A stretch of 64,000 nt of DNA, from positions 62,001 to 126,000 of the forward strand of contig JADBXZ010000008.1 of the NCBI GenBank assembly GCA_020403265.1. The letters run 5' to 3'. The notes beneath the pieces are model-generated. The model did not search any database, was not told where the DNA came from, and worked only from the letters and a program-made list of their open reading frames with translations. Both the position numbers and the translations under genes were made by a program. The stretch is from Bacteroidota bacterium (GTDB lineage: Bacteria; Bacteroidota; Bacteroidia; B-17B0; Aurantibacillaceae). Numbering within the stretch: position 1 is the stretch's first letter; the number at the start of each line of letters is the position of its first letter. Positions 1 to 9,546 of the stretch are shown in pieces.

Positions 1-174
1 GACCGCAGCGCAAGTGACGCCAGAAATAAAATCATTCAAGACTCCATGGTAAACACCATTAAAAACCGCATGCAGGAACCATTTGTGGTGATTTACGGGA
101 CACCTAACCCTCCACAACAATTGCAGCCGATTAGCACCAATTCACCTGCTGCGCCAACAACTTCAGTTAAATAA
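1..174 (+). CDS. C-terminal fragment of an unrecognised protein (cut by window edge)
   Basis: An open frame enters at base 1 and gives 57 residues before TAA at 172-174. The last 25 residues are rich in Pro, Gln, Thr and Ser, like a flexible tail. I do not recognise the family and the N-terminus lies outside the window. Its stop is 3 bp from the stop of the convergent pyrophosphatase gene, so this is a normal gene end and not a chance frame. Confidence 0.6.
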   Translation, partial: DRSASDARNKIIQDSMVNTIKNRMQEPFVVIYGTPNPPQQLQPISTNSPAAPTTSVK

Positions 175-177
175 TAG

Positions 178-810
178 TTATACGCCTATGTTGAGGTGTG
201 ACTTAAATTGTTTGTTGTAATCCAAAATACTTAACTGAATAACTTTTTTAGCTTCCGCTGCATCATAAGTATCTGTTATTACAACTGAGTTAGTTGAACC
301 TGGTATTGCTTTATAAGTTAAAAAGTAGTGCTTGAGTCTGTTTATAATGCTTTCGGGACAATCCATTATAGATTTGAATTGTCCATAAATTTCATCTTGT
401 TTTAGGACAGCAATTATTTTATCATCGGCTTCTCCTTTGTCTATCATTCTAAAACCACCAATTGGAATTGCCTCAAGAATAATGTCACCGCTTGTTATGC
501 TTCGTTCGCTTAAAACACATATATCCAGGGGGTCGCCATCGCCTTTAGTTACAGTACGTTTAGATTGGTTTTCTGCAAATTCACGAATGTTTTCGTCGCA
601 ATAAGTTTGAGGTATAAACCCGTATAAAGCCGGCACAATATTCGAAAATTTTTGCGGTCTGTCAACTTTCCTATAGCCGGTTACCTTATCAATTTCATAT
701 TTTACGGTATCATTAGGGACCATTTCTATATAAGCTGTTACAACATCAGGGCAGTTACTGCCAATACTGATGCCATGCCACGGATGTGGTTTGAAAAGAT
801 TAACACTCAT
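178..810 (-). CDS. ppa: Inorganic pyrophosphatase
   Basis: Soluble family I pyrophosphatase, which hydrolyses PPi to two phosphates and pulls biosynthetic reactions forward. It has 210 residues, slightly longer than the usual 175-180. The family signature DGDPLDICV is at residues 91-99, with the metal-binding Asp residues in place. The N-terminal part carries the expected P-N-D-T-V-K-YEID block (residues 32-41), and a G-D/K-rich active-site segment follows (IDKGEADDK). The ATG overlaps the TGA of the upstream secreted-protein gene (807-810), so the two are probably co-transcribed and translationally coupled. Confidence 0.9.
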   Translation of the reverse strand: MSVNLFKPHPWHGISIGSNCPDVVTAYIEMVPNDTVKYEIDKVTGYRKVDRPQKFSNIVPALYGFIPQTYCDENIREFAENQSKRTVTKGDGDPLDICVLSERSITSGDIILEAIPIGGFRMIDKGEADDKIIAVLKQDEIYGQFKSIMDCPESIINRLKHYFLTYKAIPGSTNSVVITDTYDAAEAKKVIQLSILDYNKQFKSHLNIGV

Positions 811-1388
811 TTTGTTTTAAAATAACGGTTAAATAGCCAGTAAAAAAGTAAGATAAATGATATTGAAATAACTACCATTGCTATACTTTGATTAAGACTT
901 GGTTTAATGTTTCTATCAGTTGTTACATTTTTCGGTTCCGGAAGAAAATGATGTAATCCAAAATTATCTCTCAAGAATTTTAATTCCTCAACGTAATCGT
1001 TTCCATAATTAACAGAATAAAAATCTTCCTTATCATTAGAAAAATATTTTCTACTTCTACTACACCAGTTTAATTGAGCATTATTTAATTGTTTATGGTT
1101 GGTATAAATTATCCATTCTTCACCAACGTTAAGCCTTAAGGCGCATTCAGAGTTACATTCAAATAATATTGTAAATTTTTGAGTTGCATTTCCCTTGTAA
1201 AGTTCTTCTAATTCAAAAAGTGCTTCACCAGGTTTGTTTTCACACGGTTTTAATGAAATAATTTTGCCTTTGAATATTAGATCATATTTATTACACTCAT
1301 CAATATTTAAGCTTGATAATGGACATTGACATGCTAATCCAATGAAATTGGATAAAACGAACCAACTTAAAAAAAAAGAAAAGCGCAT
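807..1388 (-). CDS. Secreted, membrane-anchored NTR/TIMP-like protein
   Basis: 193 residues. The signal peptide ends near the first cysteines, which form a CQC motif around residues 20-22. The mature region resembles a netrin/TIMP-like domain: N-terminal CxC, then an FKGKI strand, an ELYKG segment, a CNSEC pair and a late C-S-R-S-R. After a linker, one membrane helix (about residues 168-188) and a basic tail (RYFKTK) would anchor it. The function of these bacterial NTR-like proteins is not established. The assignment rests on the cysteine pattern and strand order, so it is tentative. It precedes ppa with a 4-bp overlap. Confidence 0.55.
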   Translation of the reverse strand: MRFSFFLSWFVLSNFIGLACQCPLSSLNIDECNKYDLIFKGKIISLKPCENKPGEALFELEELYKGNATQKFTILFECNSECALRLNVGEEWIIYTNHKQLNNAQLNWCSRSRKYFSNDKEDFYSVNYGNDYVEELKFLRDNFGLHHFLPEPKNVTTDRNIKPSLNQSIAMVVISISFILLFYWLFNRYFKTK

Positions 1389-1453
1389 AAAAATAAATTA
1401 AGTTTGGGTTGTTTAATTTGCTTTAAATTTAAAGTTTTTGAGACTATGGAAAG

Positions 1454-1873
1454 TTAAGGAATGATCGCAATCACTTTAAGTTCAATAGCAATGGGAGTTG
1501 GCAATTTATTAATCTCAAGTGTTGTTCGGCAAGGTAAATTATCTTTAAAATATTCTGCCCAAAGCTGGTTATATTTTTTGAAATCGTCTTTCATATTAGT
1601 TAAAAAAACAGTCACATCAATAATGTTATCCCAGCTGCTACCCGAATCTTCTAAAATGTATTTAATATTTCTGAAAACACTATGGCACTGCGCCTCAATA
1701 TCATAACTTATGATTTGACCATTTTCATCTAATTCTACTCCTGGTATTTTTTTTGACCCTCTTTCTCTTGGCCCAACCCCACTTAAAAACAATAAATTAC
1801 CAACTTTTCTGGCATGAGGGTATAATCCAACAGGTTCAGGGGCTTTACTCGATTCTATTTTGTTTGAGTTCAT
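1454..1873 (-). CDS. RidA/YjgF/UK114-family enamine/imine deaminase
   Basis: A cytosolic RidA-like protein. Conserved features are the GLYPHAR start of the fold, LLFLSGVGPR, the Q-x-x-S-V-F-x-N-I helix and the C-terminal RTTLEI plus ELKVIA strands. RidA proteins hydrolyse reactive 2-aminoacrylate-type intermediates. The PVGLYPHARKVG/LPTPIAIELK wording also recalls 2-aminomuconate deaminases of tryptophan breakdown, but no other pathway genes are nearby. I start at ATG 1873 (139 aa). A longer frame to 1927 would need TTG and adds 18 residues the family lacks. The purine-rich AAAGAAG stretch lies just before the ATG. Confidence 0.85.
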   Translation of the reverse strand: MNSNKIESSKAPEPVGLYPHARKVGNLLFLSGVGPRERGSKKIPGVELDENGQIISYDIEAQCHSVFRNIKYILEDSGSSWDNIIDVTVFLTNMKDDFKKYNQLWAEYFKDNLPCRTTLEINKLPTPIAIELKVIAIIP

Positions 1874-1965
1874 TGCTTCTTTATAGTATTTATGTTTAGC
1901 AAATTTAACGAAATTCTTATTAATCAAGGTTTCCTCTAATCAACTTAAAGTATTAAATTTATACT

Positions 1966-3339
1966 ATGCAAATTAAACAATTATATACTAGCTGTTTAGC
2001 TCAAGGAGCATATTATATTTCGAACAACGGAGAAGCCGCAATTATAGATCCGCTTCGGGAAACAAAACCATATTTAGAGCTTCTGAAAAACAACAACGAT
2101 AAATTAAAATTTGTTTTTGAGACACATTTTCACGCAGATTTTGTAAGCGGTCATGTTGATTTAGCAAAAGAAACTGGCGCAACAATAGTGTTTGGGCCAA
2201 ATGCTCAAACTTCCTATCAAAGCTACATTGCAGCGGATGGAGAAGAATTTAAGATAGGTAATTTAACTTTAAAAGTATTACACACACCTGGTCATACCTT
2301 AGAAAGCACATGTTATTTACTGCATGATGAAACTGGTAAACCGACATGTGTTTTTACTGGTGATACACTTTTTATTGGCGATGTTGGAAGACCCGACTTA
2401 GCAGTTAAGAGTGAACTAACTCAGGAGGATTTAGCCGGTATGCTATACGATAGCTTAAGAAATAAACTAATGACGTTGCCTGATGAGGTGATTATTTACC
2501 CGGCACATGGCGCTGGAAGTGCATGTGGTAAAAACATGAGTTCAGAAACACAGGACACACTTGGAAGTCAGAAAAAGTCAAATTACGCTCTACAAAATAT
2601 AAGCAAACAAGATTTTATAAAAGAACTTACAACTGGTATTATGCCTGCACCACAATATTTTTCAAAAAATGCCATGTTAAATAAAAATGGATATGGTAAT
2701 GTTAACGAAATTATGGCAAAGGCGAATAAGGCATTGGATATAACTGAATTTAAGAAACACCTTGCTGATGCCATTGTTTTGGACGTTAGAAAATCTGTAG
2801 ATTTTTTATCTGCGCATATTCCTGGTTCAATTTTTATAGGTATAGACGGACAGTTTGCTCCTTGGGTAGGAACAATCATTGAAAACATTAATCAAAAAAT
2901 AGTATTAATTGCACCTGAAGGAAGAGAGGAAGAAACCATCTTGCGCTTAAGCAGAGTTGGTTATGATAATTGCGTGGGTTATCTTAATGGTGGAATAAGC
3001 GCATGGATAGATGCTGGTGAAACGGTTGAAAAAATAAACTCCATCACAGCTGAGGAGTTTTCAAAGTTAGGTATAAACAAATCATGTATTATAGATGTAC
3101 GTAAGCCTGGTGAATATGAAAATGGCCACTTAGAAAGTGTTGAAAATTATCCATTGGACTTCATTAATTCTTGGAGCAAAAACTTTAAATCAGATCAACC
3201 TACATATATTCATTGCGCAGGCGGTTACAGAAGCGTTATTGCAGCTTCATTACTAAAAAAACTTGGACACCATCAATTAATTGATATTGCTGGTGGATAC
3301 AACGCAATTCAAAAAACAAACTTAAGTATTGTTAAGTAG
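1966..3339 (+). CDS. Persulfide dioxygenase-like MBL-fold protein with two rhodanese domains
   Basis: 457 residues. The N-terminal metallo-beta-lactamase fold (about 1-235) carries HFHADFVSGH (HxHxDH), GHTLEST and FTGDTLF. Such proteins oxidise glutathione or other low-molecular-weight persulfides to sulfite. Two rhodanese domains follow. In the first (about 258-350) the usual catalytic Cys position reads IAPEGREEE, so it is probably structural. The second (about 360-455) has the active-site loop HCAGGYRS with its Cys. This MBL-rhodanese-rhodanese order is a known bacterial arrangement for sulfide detoxification. A DUF983 gene follows after 6 bp and is likely co-transcribed. Confidence 0.85.
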   Translation: MQIKQLYTSCLAQGAYYISNNGEAAIIDPLRETKPYLELLKNNNDKLKFVFETHFHADFVSGHVDLAKETGATIVFGPNAQTSYQSYIAADGEEFKIGNLTLKVLHTPGHTLESTCYLLHDETGKPTCVFTGDTLFIGDVGRPDLAVKSELTQEDLAGMLYDSLRNKLMTLPDEVIIYPAHGAGSACGKNMSSETQDTLGSQKKSNYALQNISKQDFIKELTTGIMPAPQYFSKNAMLNKNGYGNVNEIMAKANKALDITEFKKHLADAIVLDVRKSVDFLSAHIPGSIFIGIDGQFAPWVGTIIENINQKIVLIAPEGREEETILRLSRVGYDNCVGYLNGGISAWIDAGETVEKINSITAEEFSKLGINKSCIIDVRKPGEYENGHLESVENYPLDFINSWSKNFKSDQPTYIHCAGGYRSVIAASLLKKLGHHQLIDIAGGYNAIQKTNLSIVK

Positions 3340-3345
3340 GGTACC

Positions 3346-3723
3346 ATGAATATTATTTCGATACTGCGCAATAGATGCCCAAATTGTACAAGAGGTAATT
3401 TCTTTATTGCTGATAATCCTTTCAATTTGGCAAAGTTTGATAAAATGAATTCTAAGTGTTCTCATTGCAATGAAGATTTTGAGCGCGAAACTGGTTTTTA
3501 TGTTGGCGCAATGTATGCAAGTTATGCAATAACTATCGCATATGGTGTTGGCTTGTTTCTTTTGCTTGTTCTACTGTTTGATTGTTCTGTCATTACTTTT
3601 TTAATTGTATTTACTATTACACTTATAATATTGCTGCCATGGTTATACAGAACATCCCGCCTGTTTTGGATTAATTTATTTGTAAGAAAGAAAACGAATG
3701 ATAGAACAGCTAGAAAATCTTGA
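3346..3723 (+). CDS. DUF983 family membrane protein with zinc-ribbon-like N-terminus
   Basis: 125 residues matching DUF983. There are two CxxC pairs (CPNC at 11-14 and CSHC near 37-40), the conserved F-E-R-E-T-GFYVGAMYASYA block, and two membrane helices in the second half (about 60-85 and 88-105). The function of DUF983 is unknown. The cysteine pairs suggest a small metal site facing the cytosol. It sits between the persulfide dioxygenase and a PAP2 phosphatase, overlapping the latter by 26 bp. Confidence 0.8.
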   Translation: MNIISILRNRCPNCTRGNFFIADNPFNLAKFDKMNSKCSHCNEDFERETGFYVGAMYASYAITIAYGVGLFLLLVLLFDCSVITFLIVFTITLIILLPWLYRTSRLFWINLFVRKKTNDRTARKS

Positions 3724-4279
3724 TGCCGAGTTTTTATTGTGGATAAATGCCAATAATTCAAACTTAATGGATGTATTAATGTGGCAATTCAGCAAAATTT
3801 TGCCAACAATTATTTTGATATTTATTGTGGCGTTTTTTTTATACAAAAAGATTCATCTTAAATATGCTGCCACTTATCTTTTAGGTTGTGCCTTAGTGTT
3901 CGTGATTGCTGACGGCTCTTCTAATCTTGTTAAACACAGTGTAAAACGATACAGGCCAACGCACAATATTATTTTAAAAGAAAAAATACACAAAGTAAAT
4001 AATTATGAAGGCGGGAAGTATGGTTTCTTCTCCGGACATTCTGCCAATACATTCGGCGTAACTTTTTTTACCTTTATGTTTGCAACGATAATTCATACTA
4101 AATGGAGAAGACTCTTTTTTATTTATCCAATTATTGTTGTTTACAGTAGGATGTATCTTGGGGTTCATTATCCAAGCGATATTTTGGTTGGTATGATAGT
4201 AGGTTTAATAGCCGCATTAATTGTCAATTATGTGATAAGAAATTATTTTCTAAAAGGTTCAGTCAATGCAAGGGCTTAA
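3698..4279 (+). CDS. PAP2-family membrane phosphatase
   Basis: 193 residues, a five- to six-helix membrane protein with the three phosphatase motifs in order: KHSVKRYRP (K-x6-RP), FFSGHSAN (SGH) and SRMYLGVHYPSD (SR-x5-H-x3-D). Family members remove phosphate from lipid phosphates such as undecaprenyl pyrophosphate, phosphatidate or PGP. The exact substrate cannot be read from the sequence. The start MIEQLENLDAEFLLWIN is the usual opening for the short bacterial form, so the 26-bp overlap with the DUF983 gene is probably real and suggests coupling. Confidence 0.88.
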   Translation: MIEQLENLDAEFLLWINANNSNLMDVLMWQFSKILPTIILIFIVAFFLYKKIHLKYAATYLLGCALVFVIADGSSNLVKHSVKRYRPTHNIILKEKIHKVNNYEGGKYGFFSGHSANTFGVTFFTFMFATIIHTKWRRLFFIYPIIVVYSRMYLGVHYPSDILVGMIVGLIAALIVNYVIRNYFLKGSVNARA

Positions 4280-4283
4280 TATC

Positions 4284-5120
4284 ATGTTTTTTTTCCTATT
4301 GATAGGTAGTTGTTTTAAAGCACAATTACCTGAAACTGATATATGGTTATTTGATTTAAAGGAAAAAAAAGGAATAACATTACCTGAAAACCCAAAAAAT
4401 ATCACAAACAGGCAGGGTTACGATAATCAGCCTTTCTTTGCAGAGAATGGAAAATCGATTTACTATGTTTCTATTCGATCAGATATGCAAGCAGATATTT
4501 ATGTTTATCAAATCGGTCAATCTAAAACAATTCAATTAACCAAAACAACTGAGAGTGAATATAGTCCGCAACCAAGTGGCGCTGATATAAATTCTGTAGT
4601 AGTTGAAAAAGACAGTAGTCAAAAAATATACTTAATTGACGGAAAGACGGGTTTGTCTAAAAAAATTCTTGGAGAGGACTCTGTAGGCTATTATCTTAAC
4701 TTAGCCAAGGATACTTTTTTAGTTTACAAACTCACTAATCCGCACAGTTTAGTATTATACAACAACGTTAGTGGTAATTTAGAAACAATTGCTATTAATA
4801 CAATACGATCTTTCAGAAAAATTAATTCAACTGAATTTATTTTTGGAATTAAGGATTCATCAAAAGTGTTCTTTTATAAATACAATATGTTGTTACGAAA
4901 AGCATTGATGTATGCAACTTTTGCTAATCCAAATGAGGATATAAACTGGCATCCCAAGTTGGGGTTGTTAATTTCAGACGGGTCAAAAATAATGCGATTT
5001 GATGAGAAAAGTAAAGCTTGGCTTTTGCTTTTTGATTTTGTTAATTTTGGAATAAAAAAAATTACTCGTTTTGGCTTTGATTCTGAAGACAAAAGAATTG
5101 TTATCGTAAATAATTTGTAA
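4284..5120 (+). CDS. Secreted TolB/PD40-type beta-propeller protein
   Basis: A signal peptide (MFFFLLIGSCFKAQ) is followed by about 260 residues built of TolB-like blade repeats, with motifs such as YDNQPFFAENGKSIYYVS and ADIYVYQIG. These propellers usually act as periplasmic or surface protein-binding platforms. No enzymatic domain follows. Two ATGs are possible. 4266 would overlap the PAP2 gene and put a polar start before the signal peptide. I chose 4284. The stop overlaps the ATG of the following GNAT gene by one base (TAATG). Confidence 0.7.
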   Translation: MFFFLLIGSCFKAQLPETDIWLFDLKEKKGITLPENPKNITNRQGYDNQPFFAENGKSIYYVSIRSDMQADIYVYQIGQSKTIQLTKTTESEYSPQPSGADINSVVVEKDSSQKIYLIDGKTGLSKKILGEDSVGYYLNLAKDTFLVYKLTNPHSLVLYNNVSGNLETIAINTIRSFRKINSTEFIFGIKDSSKVFFYKYNMLLRKALMYATFANPNEDINWHPKLGLLISDGSKIMRFDEKSKAWLLLFDFVNFGIKKITRFGFDSEDKRIVIVNNL

Positions 5121-5563
5121 TGAATTACACCAGAGTTAATAACGATTACATTTTTAGTAACGATAAATCGAAGTTACAAGTAAAGTTGATACATAACTTT
5201 TTAAGTAATGAGAGTTATTGGGCCAAGAACATACCAGTTGATACCGTAGAAAAGGCTATTAAGGGAAGTTTGTGTTATGGTGTTTATCATCATGAAAAAC
5301 AAATAGCATTTGCACGGGTTATTACGGATTGTGCAACCTTTGCCTATTTGGCTGATGTTTTTGTTATAGAGAGATACAGAGGAGTTGGTGTATCTAAACA
5401 ATTAATGAATTTCATCATGGATGATTGTCAGCTAAAAAATCTTCGGAGATTTATGCTTGCAACAAAAGACGCACACACGCTATATGAAAAATATGGATTT
5501 AAATCTTTATCAACTCCTGAAAGATTTATGGAAATAAAACCTTTTGAAACCTATAGCAAATGA
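5120..5563 (+). CDS. GNAT-family N-acetyltransferase
   Basis: 147 residues with a compact GNAT fold. The acetyl-CoA loop reads RYRGVGVSKQLM (motif A, R/Q-x-x-G-x-G/A form), preceded by LADVFVIE and followed by a C-terminal YEKYGFKS strand. The FARVITDCATFAYLADVFV block matches the small acetyltransferases often annotated as acting on unknown amines. The substrate cannot be predicted. It overlaps its neighbours on both sides by 1-4 bp within the plus-strand gene run 3346-10281. Confidence 0.85.
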   Translation: MNYTRVNNDYIFSNDKSKLQVKLIHNFLSNESYWAKNIPVDTVEKAIKGSLCYGVYHHEKQIAFARVITDCATFAYLADVFVIERYRGVGVSKQLMNFIMDDCQLKNLRRFMLATKDAHTLYEKYGFKSLSTPERFMEIKPFETYSK

Positions 5564-7044
5564 TAGGGTTTGGTTTGGTGTTTTTATTAATTCTGTATTT
5601 AATTTACAAAAATGCTTTTTGGGGCTGGGTAACCACACCTTATTTTAAGAATGCAAGTTTAGCCTTGATTTTTTTCTTTAAGGGTTTAGGTGTTTTAACG
5701 TTTTATGCCATATATCAATATTATTATGGTGATATTTTTAATTTTGACAGTGGTTTGTTTTTTAAAGAAAGTAAGTTGTTAAACAATATGGCTTTCGATA
5801 ATTTTGGGGCCTATTTAAAAACTTTATTTGGCTTTCAGGACAACTATCATGACAACTATATATACGAAAACCTAATTAAACCAACACGAAACTGGCAGGA
5901 TGGTAGAATTGATAAATTTTTTTTTAATGACAACCGCACTGTTATTAGAGTCAATTCCGTGTTGCATTTTTTGGCGTTCGATAATTATTTAATTCTGGCT
6001 TTGTACAATTGTCTTATAAGTTATTTAGGCGTTATACTATTGTTTAAAAGCTTTGAAGTTTATCTCACAAAGTATAAAAAATTATTTTTTATAAGCATGT
6101 GTTTTATGCCTTCGCTCTGGTTACACAGTGCAGCAGTATTAAAAGAACCATTAACCCTTTTTTTAGTGGGAGCATTAGTGTTCTTAATTTATCAAATGAT
6201 AGTTTTAAAACTTAACCGGAAAATAAGAATTGTATTTTTGACACTTGGTTTGTTCATAGCTTTTTATTTAAAACCATTTATTGTATATCCTGTAGTTTTT
6301 ACTTCTGCATTATTCTTTTGGTTGAGTATTAGACCTAACTACAGGTATAAATTAGTATTTTGTGTCATTTCTTATACACTAGCTTTTGGAACCATCAATT
6401 TAATTACTTATTTGAGTAGAAATAAATCTGCAATTGAAATTGCCCTGAATAAACAAAAAGTTTTTTTGGATGCCGCCACTGGAGGCATATTTTTACTGGA
6501 TAATACTAAGTTTGTTCGTTTAAATTATGATACCACATTGATAAAGCGAGTAAAGGATAAAGTTAATCATTACACAATAAATTACAATGTGCCTTATATT
6601 TATTGGGAGCATTCGCATCAGCAGGATACACTTTATTGTGGCGCGAATACCGACACTAATAAAGTTTATTCTTTGGTTTACAAGATTTCCAAAAGCCAAT
6701 CTAATTTAGTTTATCCTAAAGATAGTTGGTCTAACGTTGGCATTTCATTTTACTATGCCATTGCATTTCCTCTTTTTTATAATGCTAAAGGAACATTTAT
6801 GTGGTTGGTTTCGATGGAGAATTTTATGGTTTTATGCCTGCTTCTGATAACGTTTTGGTTTTTAGTGCGTGCTAGGTTTAATGCTCATTTATTTCTAATT
6901 CTATTGTTAGTATTGTCATTACTATTCCTCATTGGTATTACAACAGGCAATGTAGGTGCAATTAATCGTTACCGAAGCCTAATACTACCATTCATTAGTT
7001 TTGCATTTTTCTATTCAATTTCTCTTTTTAAAAGCAACAATTAA
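5560..7044 (+). CDS. Polytopic membrane protein of unknown function
   Basis: 494 residues with about 11-12 hydrophobic helices and a large polar loop in the middle (about residues 285-385) rich in Asn, Asp, Tyr and Lys. The overall build resembles Wzy/oligosaccharide polymerase or EpsG-like membrane proteins, but I see no diagnostic motif. The ATG overlaps the TGA of the GNAT gene, and the stop lies 18 bp before the ATG of the permease. I do not assign a function. Confidence 0.7.
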   Translation: MIGFGLVFLLILYLIYKNAFWGWVTTPYFKNASLALIFFFKGLGVLTFYAIYQYYYGDIFNFDSGLFFKESKLLNNMAFDNFGAYLKTLFGFQDNYHDNYIYENLIKPTRNWQDGRIDKFFFNDNRTVIRVNSVLHFLAFDNYLILALYNCLISYLGVILLFKSFEVYLTKYKKLFFISMCFMPSLWLHSAAVLKEPLTLFLVGALVFLIYQMIVLKLNRKIRIVFLTLGLFIAFYLKPFIVYPVVFTSALFFWLSIRPNYRYKLVFCVISYTLAFGTINLITYLSRNKSAIEIALNKQKVFLDAATGGIFLLDNTKFVRLNYDTTLIKRVKDKVNHYTINYNVPYIYWEHSHQQDTLYCGANTDTNKVYSLVYKISKSQSNLVYPKDSWSNVGISFYYAIAFPLFYNAKGTFMWLVSMENFMVLCLLLITFWFLVRARFNAHLFLILLLVLSLLFLIGITTGNVGAINRYRSLILPFISFAFFYSISLFKSNN

Positions 7045-7062
7045 TTGTATCTTAGAGTCCTA

Positions 7063-8784
7063 ATGAGTTTATTTCGTAAAAAGAGCATTGATGTTATTTT
7101 AAAAAATGCTGAGAATGATTCTGGACATTCGATGGCCAAGCATTTAGGCGTTAGAGATTTAACCGCGTTTGGAATAGCTGCAATAATTGGAGCAGGTATA
7201 TTTTCTACCATTGGTAAAGCTAGTGCCGATGGCGGACCCGGGGTTATTTTTTTATTTATTTTTACCGCATTAGCATGCAGTTTTGCGGCCTTTGCGTATG
7301 CAGAATTTGCATCGTTATTACCTGTTAGTGGTAGCGCTTATACTTATAGTTATGTTGCTTTTGGTGAGTTGTTTGCTTGGATTATTGGTTGGGCCTTAAT
7401 TATGGAGTATGCAATTGGAAACGTAACGGTTGCGCTTAGCTGGAGCGATTATTTTACTTCCTTGGTCAGTAACACAACTCCTTATCAGGTGCAAGAATGG
7501 CTTTGTTTAGATTATTTTACCGCAAAGGAACATTATGCAAAAGTTTTTTCATTATTAGTTGGTGGGTTAACATTAGATGAAATAAAGGCAAGTGAGAACG
7601 GGGGTCTTATAGAAGGTTTTTTAGCTTATAGCAATGCGCCTAAGTTATTTGGTATGCGTATTATTTTCGATTTACCGGCATTAGTAATTAATTTATTAAT
7701 AACTATATTGGTTTACAGAGGAATCAAGGAAAGTCGCAATGCCAGCAATTTAATGGTGTTAGTTAAAATTGCTGTTGTTATCTTGGTTATAATAGTTGGT
7801 GCATTTTATATCGATGTTAAGAACTGGAATCCTTTTTTGCCAAATGGTGTTGGTGGATTATTAAAAGGAATTAGCGCTGTGTTTTTTGCCTACATAGGTT
7901 TTGATGCTATTAGCACCACGGCGGAGGAATGCAAAAATCCTCAAAGAGATTTGCCAAGGGGTATCCTATATTCAATTGTCATTTGCACAATTTTGTACGT
8001 TGCCATTGCTTTGGTTATTACCGGTATGGTAAAGTATAGTGAGTTAGCAGTTGGTGATCCATTAGCCTACGTTTTCGAAAAAATTAAAGATTTACATTGG
8101 TTAAGCGGTATCATTGCAGTAAGTGCGGTAGTTGCAATGGCAAGCGTGATGCTGGTTTTTCAATTAGGTCAGCCGCGTATTTGGATGAGCATGAGCAGAG
8201 ATGGATTATTACCTCCTGCATTTTCAAAGATCCATCCAAAATACAAAACGCCATCTTTTTCTACCATTTTTACGGGTTTACTTGTGGCTTTACCTATTTT
8301 TTTTGTTGATATCAATATGGTAACGGATATTTGTTCTGCGGGCACATTGTTCGCATTTTGTTTGGTTTGTGGGGGCGTGCTTAAATTGCGAATGGATCCA
8401 AACGCTCCGCCGTCTAAATTTAAAACGCCATATGTTAATGCACAATATATTGTACCGGCTTTGTTACTATTATTTTTGATATTAGCATTTACAAAATTTT
8501 CTGATACTACATTTTATTTTCTAAAGTGGGAATCTTTGAGCGCTTTTTTCATGAAGTTACCAATGTATACTTTTGTAATTGGTTTTTTTGTAATTGCATT
8601 TCTGTCTTTTAAACATAAATTTTCTTTAATCCCTGTTCTAGGCTTACTGTGCTGTTTTTACATGTTATCGCAGCTTGGTTATAAGAATTGGCTTTATTTT
8701 ACTGTTTGGTTGGTTGTAGGACTTGTTATTTACTTTTTATACGGCTATCATCATAGTAAACTTTCTAAAAAATCTCTCAATTGA
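7063..8784 (+). CDS. APC-superfamily amino-acid permease
   Basis: About 573 residues and 12-14 membrane helices. The opening block GIAAIIGAGIFSTIG is the unwound first helix that binds the amino-acid backbone. Further family signatures are FFAYIGFDAISTTAEE and NPQRDLPRGI. It most resembles the cationic amino-acid transporter/YfnA-type branch. A loop of about 50 extra residues lies between helices 3 and 4 (about 147-195). I start at ATG 7063. An upstream TTG at 7045 touches the preceding stop and adds only six residues. Its end overlaps the SDR gene region. Confidence 0.88.
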   Translation: MSLFRKKSIDVILKNAENDSGHSMAKHLGVRDLTAFGIAAIIGAGIFSTIGKASADGGPGVIFLFIFTALACSFAAFAYAEFASLLPVSGSAYTYSYVAFGELFAWIIGWALIMEYAIGNVTVALSWSDYFTSLVSNTTPYQVQEWLCLDYFTAKEHYAKVFSLLVGGLTLDEIKASENGGLIEGFLAYSNAPKLFGMRIIFDLPALVINLLITILVYRGIKESRNASNLMVLVKIAVVILVIIVGAFYIDVKNWNPFLPNGVGGLLKGISAVFFAYIGFDAISTTAEECKNPQRDLPRGILYSIVICTILYVAIALVITGMVKYSELAVGDPLAYVFEKIKDLHWLSGIIAVSAVVAMASVMLVFQLGQPRIWMSMSRDGLLPPAFSKIHPKYKTPSFSTIFTGLLVALPIFFVDINMVTDICSAGTLFAFCLVCGGVLKLRMDPNAPPSKFKTPYVNAQYIVPALLLLFLILAFTKFSDTTFYFLKWESLSAFFMKLPMYTFVIGFFVIAFLSFKHKFSLIPVLGLLCCFYMLSQLGYKNWLYFTVWLVVGLVIYFLYGYHHSKLSKKSLN

Positions 8785-8786
8785 AT

Positions 8787-9542
8787 ATGACAGTTTTAAT
8801 TACGGGCGCAACCTCAGGTATTGGTTTAGCGTGTGCAAAAATATTCGCTAAACACGGGTATAACTTGGTTTTAACAGGTAGACGAAAAGATCGATTACAA
8901 CAAATTAAAACGGAAATCGAAAAAGAATATCATGTAAATGTACTCACATTAAATTTTGACATCAGAGATCATCAACAATGTGAAGAGGCCATTCAATCGC
9001 TATCCAGAGATAATGTAAAATTGGATATTCTAATCAACAATGCAGGCCTTGCAGCAGGATTAAGCACCCTTCAGGAAGGTAAATTGGAGCATTGGGAAAC
9101 AATGATTGACACTAATATTAAAGGTTTACTTTATATATCAAGAATTGTTTCACGCTTAATGATTGAAAATCGAATTAAGGGCCACATCATTAATATTGGT
9201 TCTATTGCGGGAAAAGAGGTTTATCCTAATGGGAACGTTTATTGTGCTTCCAAGCACGCAGTAGATGCGTTAAATAAAGCAATGCGGATTGATTTATTAC
9301 CTCATCAGATTAAGGTTAGTGCCGTTAATCCGGGCATGGTAGAAACAGAATTTAGTTTAGTGAGATTTGATGGAGATGCTGAACGTGCTAAAAAAGTATA
9401 TGAAGGCTTAAAGCCTCTGGCCGCAGAGGATATTGCCGAAACAGTTTTTTGGGTGGTAAACAGGCCTTCTCATGTTAATATCAACGACATTGTTATTATG
9501 CCTACAGCTCAGGCAACTTCAACCATAAATATTCGGAATTAA
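8787..9542 (+). CDS. Short-chain dehydrogenase/reductase (YdfG-like)
   Basis: About 251 residues of classical SDR. The cofactor loop TGATSGIG is at the N-terminus and the TGRRKDR segment suggests NADP preference. NNAGLA, the catalytic Ser in NIGSIAG and the YCASK tetrad pair are all present. It resembles the 3-hydroxy acid dehydrogenase/YdfG group acting on serine-like 3-hydroxy acids, with the family's NPGMVETEFS block. ATG 8787 is preferred over TTG 8781, which would sit inside the permease stop region. Confidence 0.88.
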   Translation: MTVLITGATSGIGLACAKIFAKHGYNLVLTGRRKDRLQQIKTEIEKEYHVNVLTLNFDIRDHQQCEEAIQSLSRDNVKLDILINNAGLAAGLSTLQEGKLEHWETMIDTNIKGLLYISRIVSRLMIENRIKGHIINIGSIAGKEVYPNGNVYCASKHAVDALNKAMRIDLLPHQIKVSAVNPGMVETEFSLVRFDGDAERAKKVYEGLKPLAAEDIAETVFWVVNRPSHVNINDIVIMPTAQATSTINIRN

Positions 9543-9546
9543 ACGA

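Noticed and set aside
1461-1706. Plus-strand frame opposite the RidA gene
   Set aside because: It is a shadow of the RidA coding sequence and has no recognisable features.
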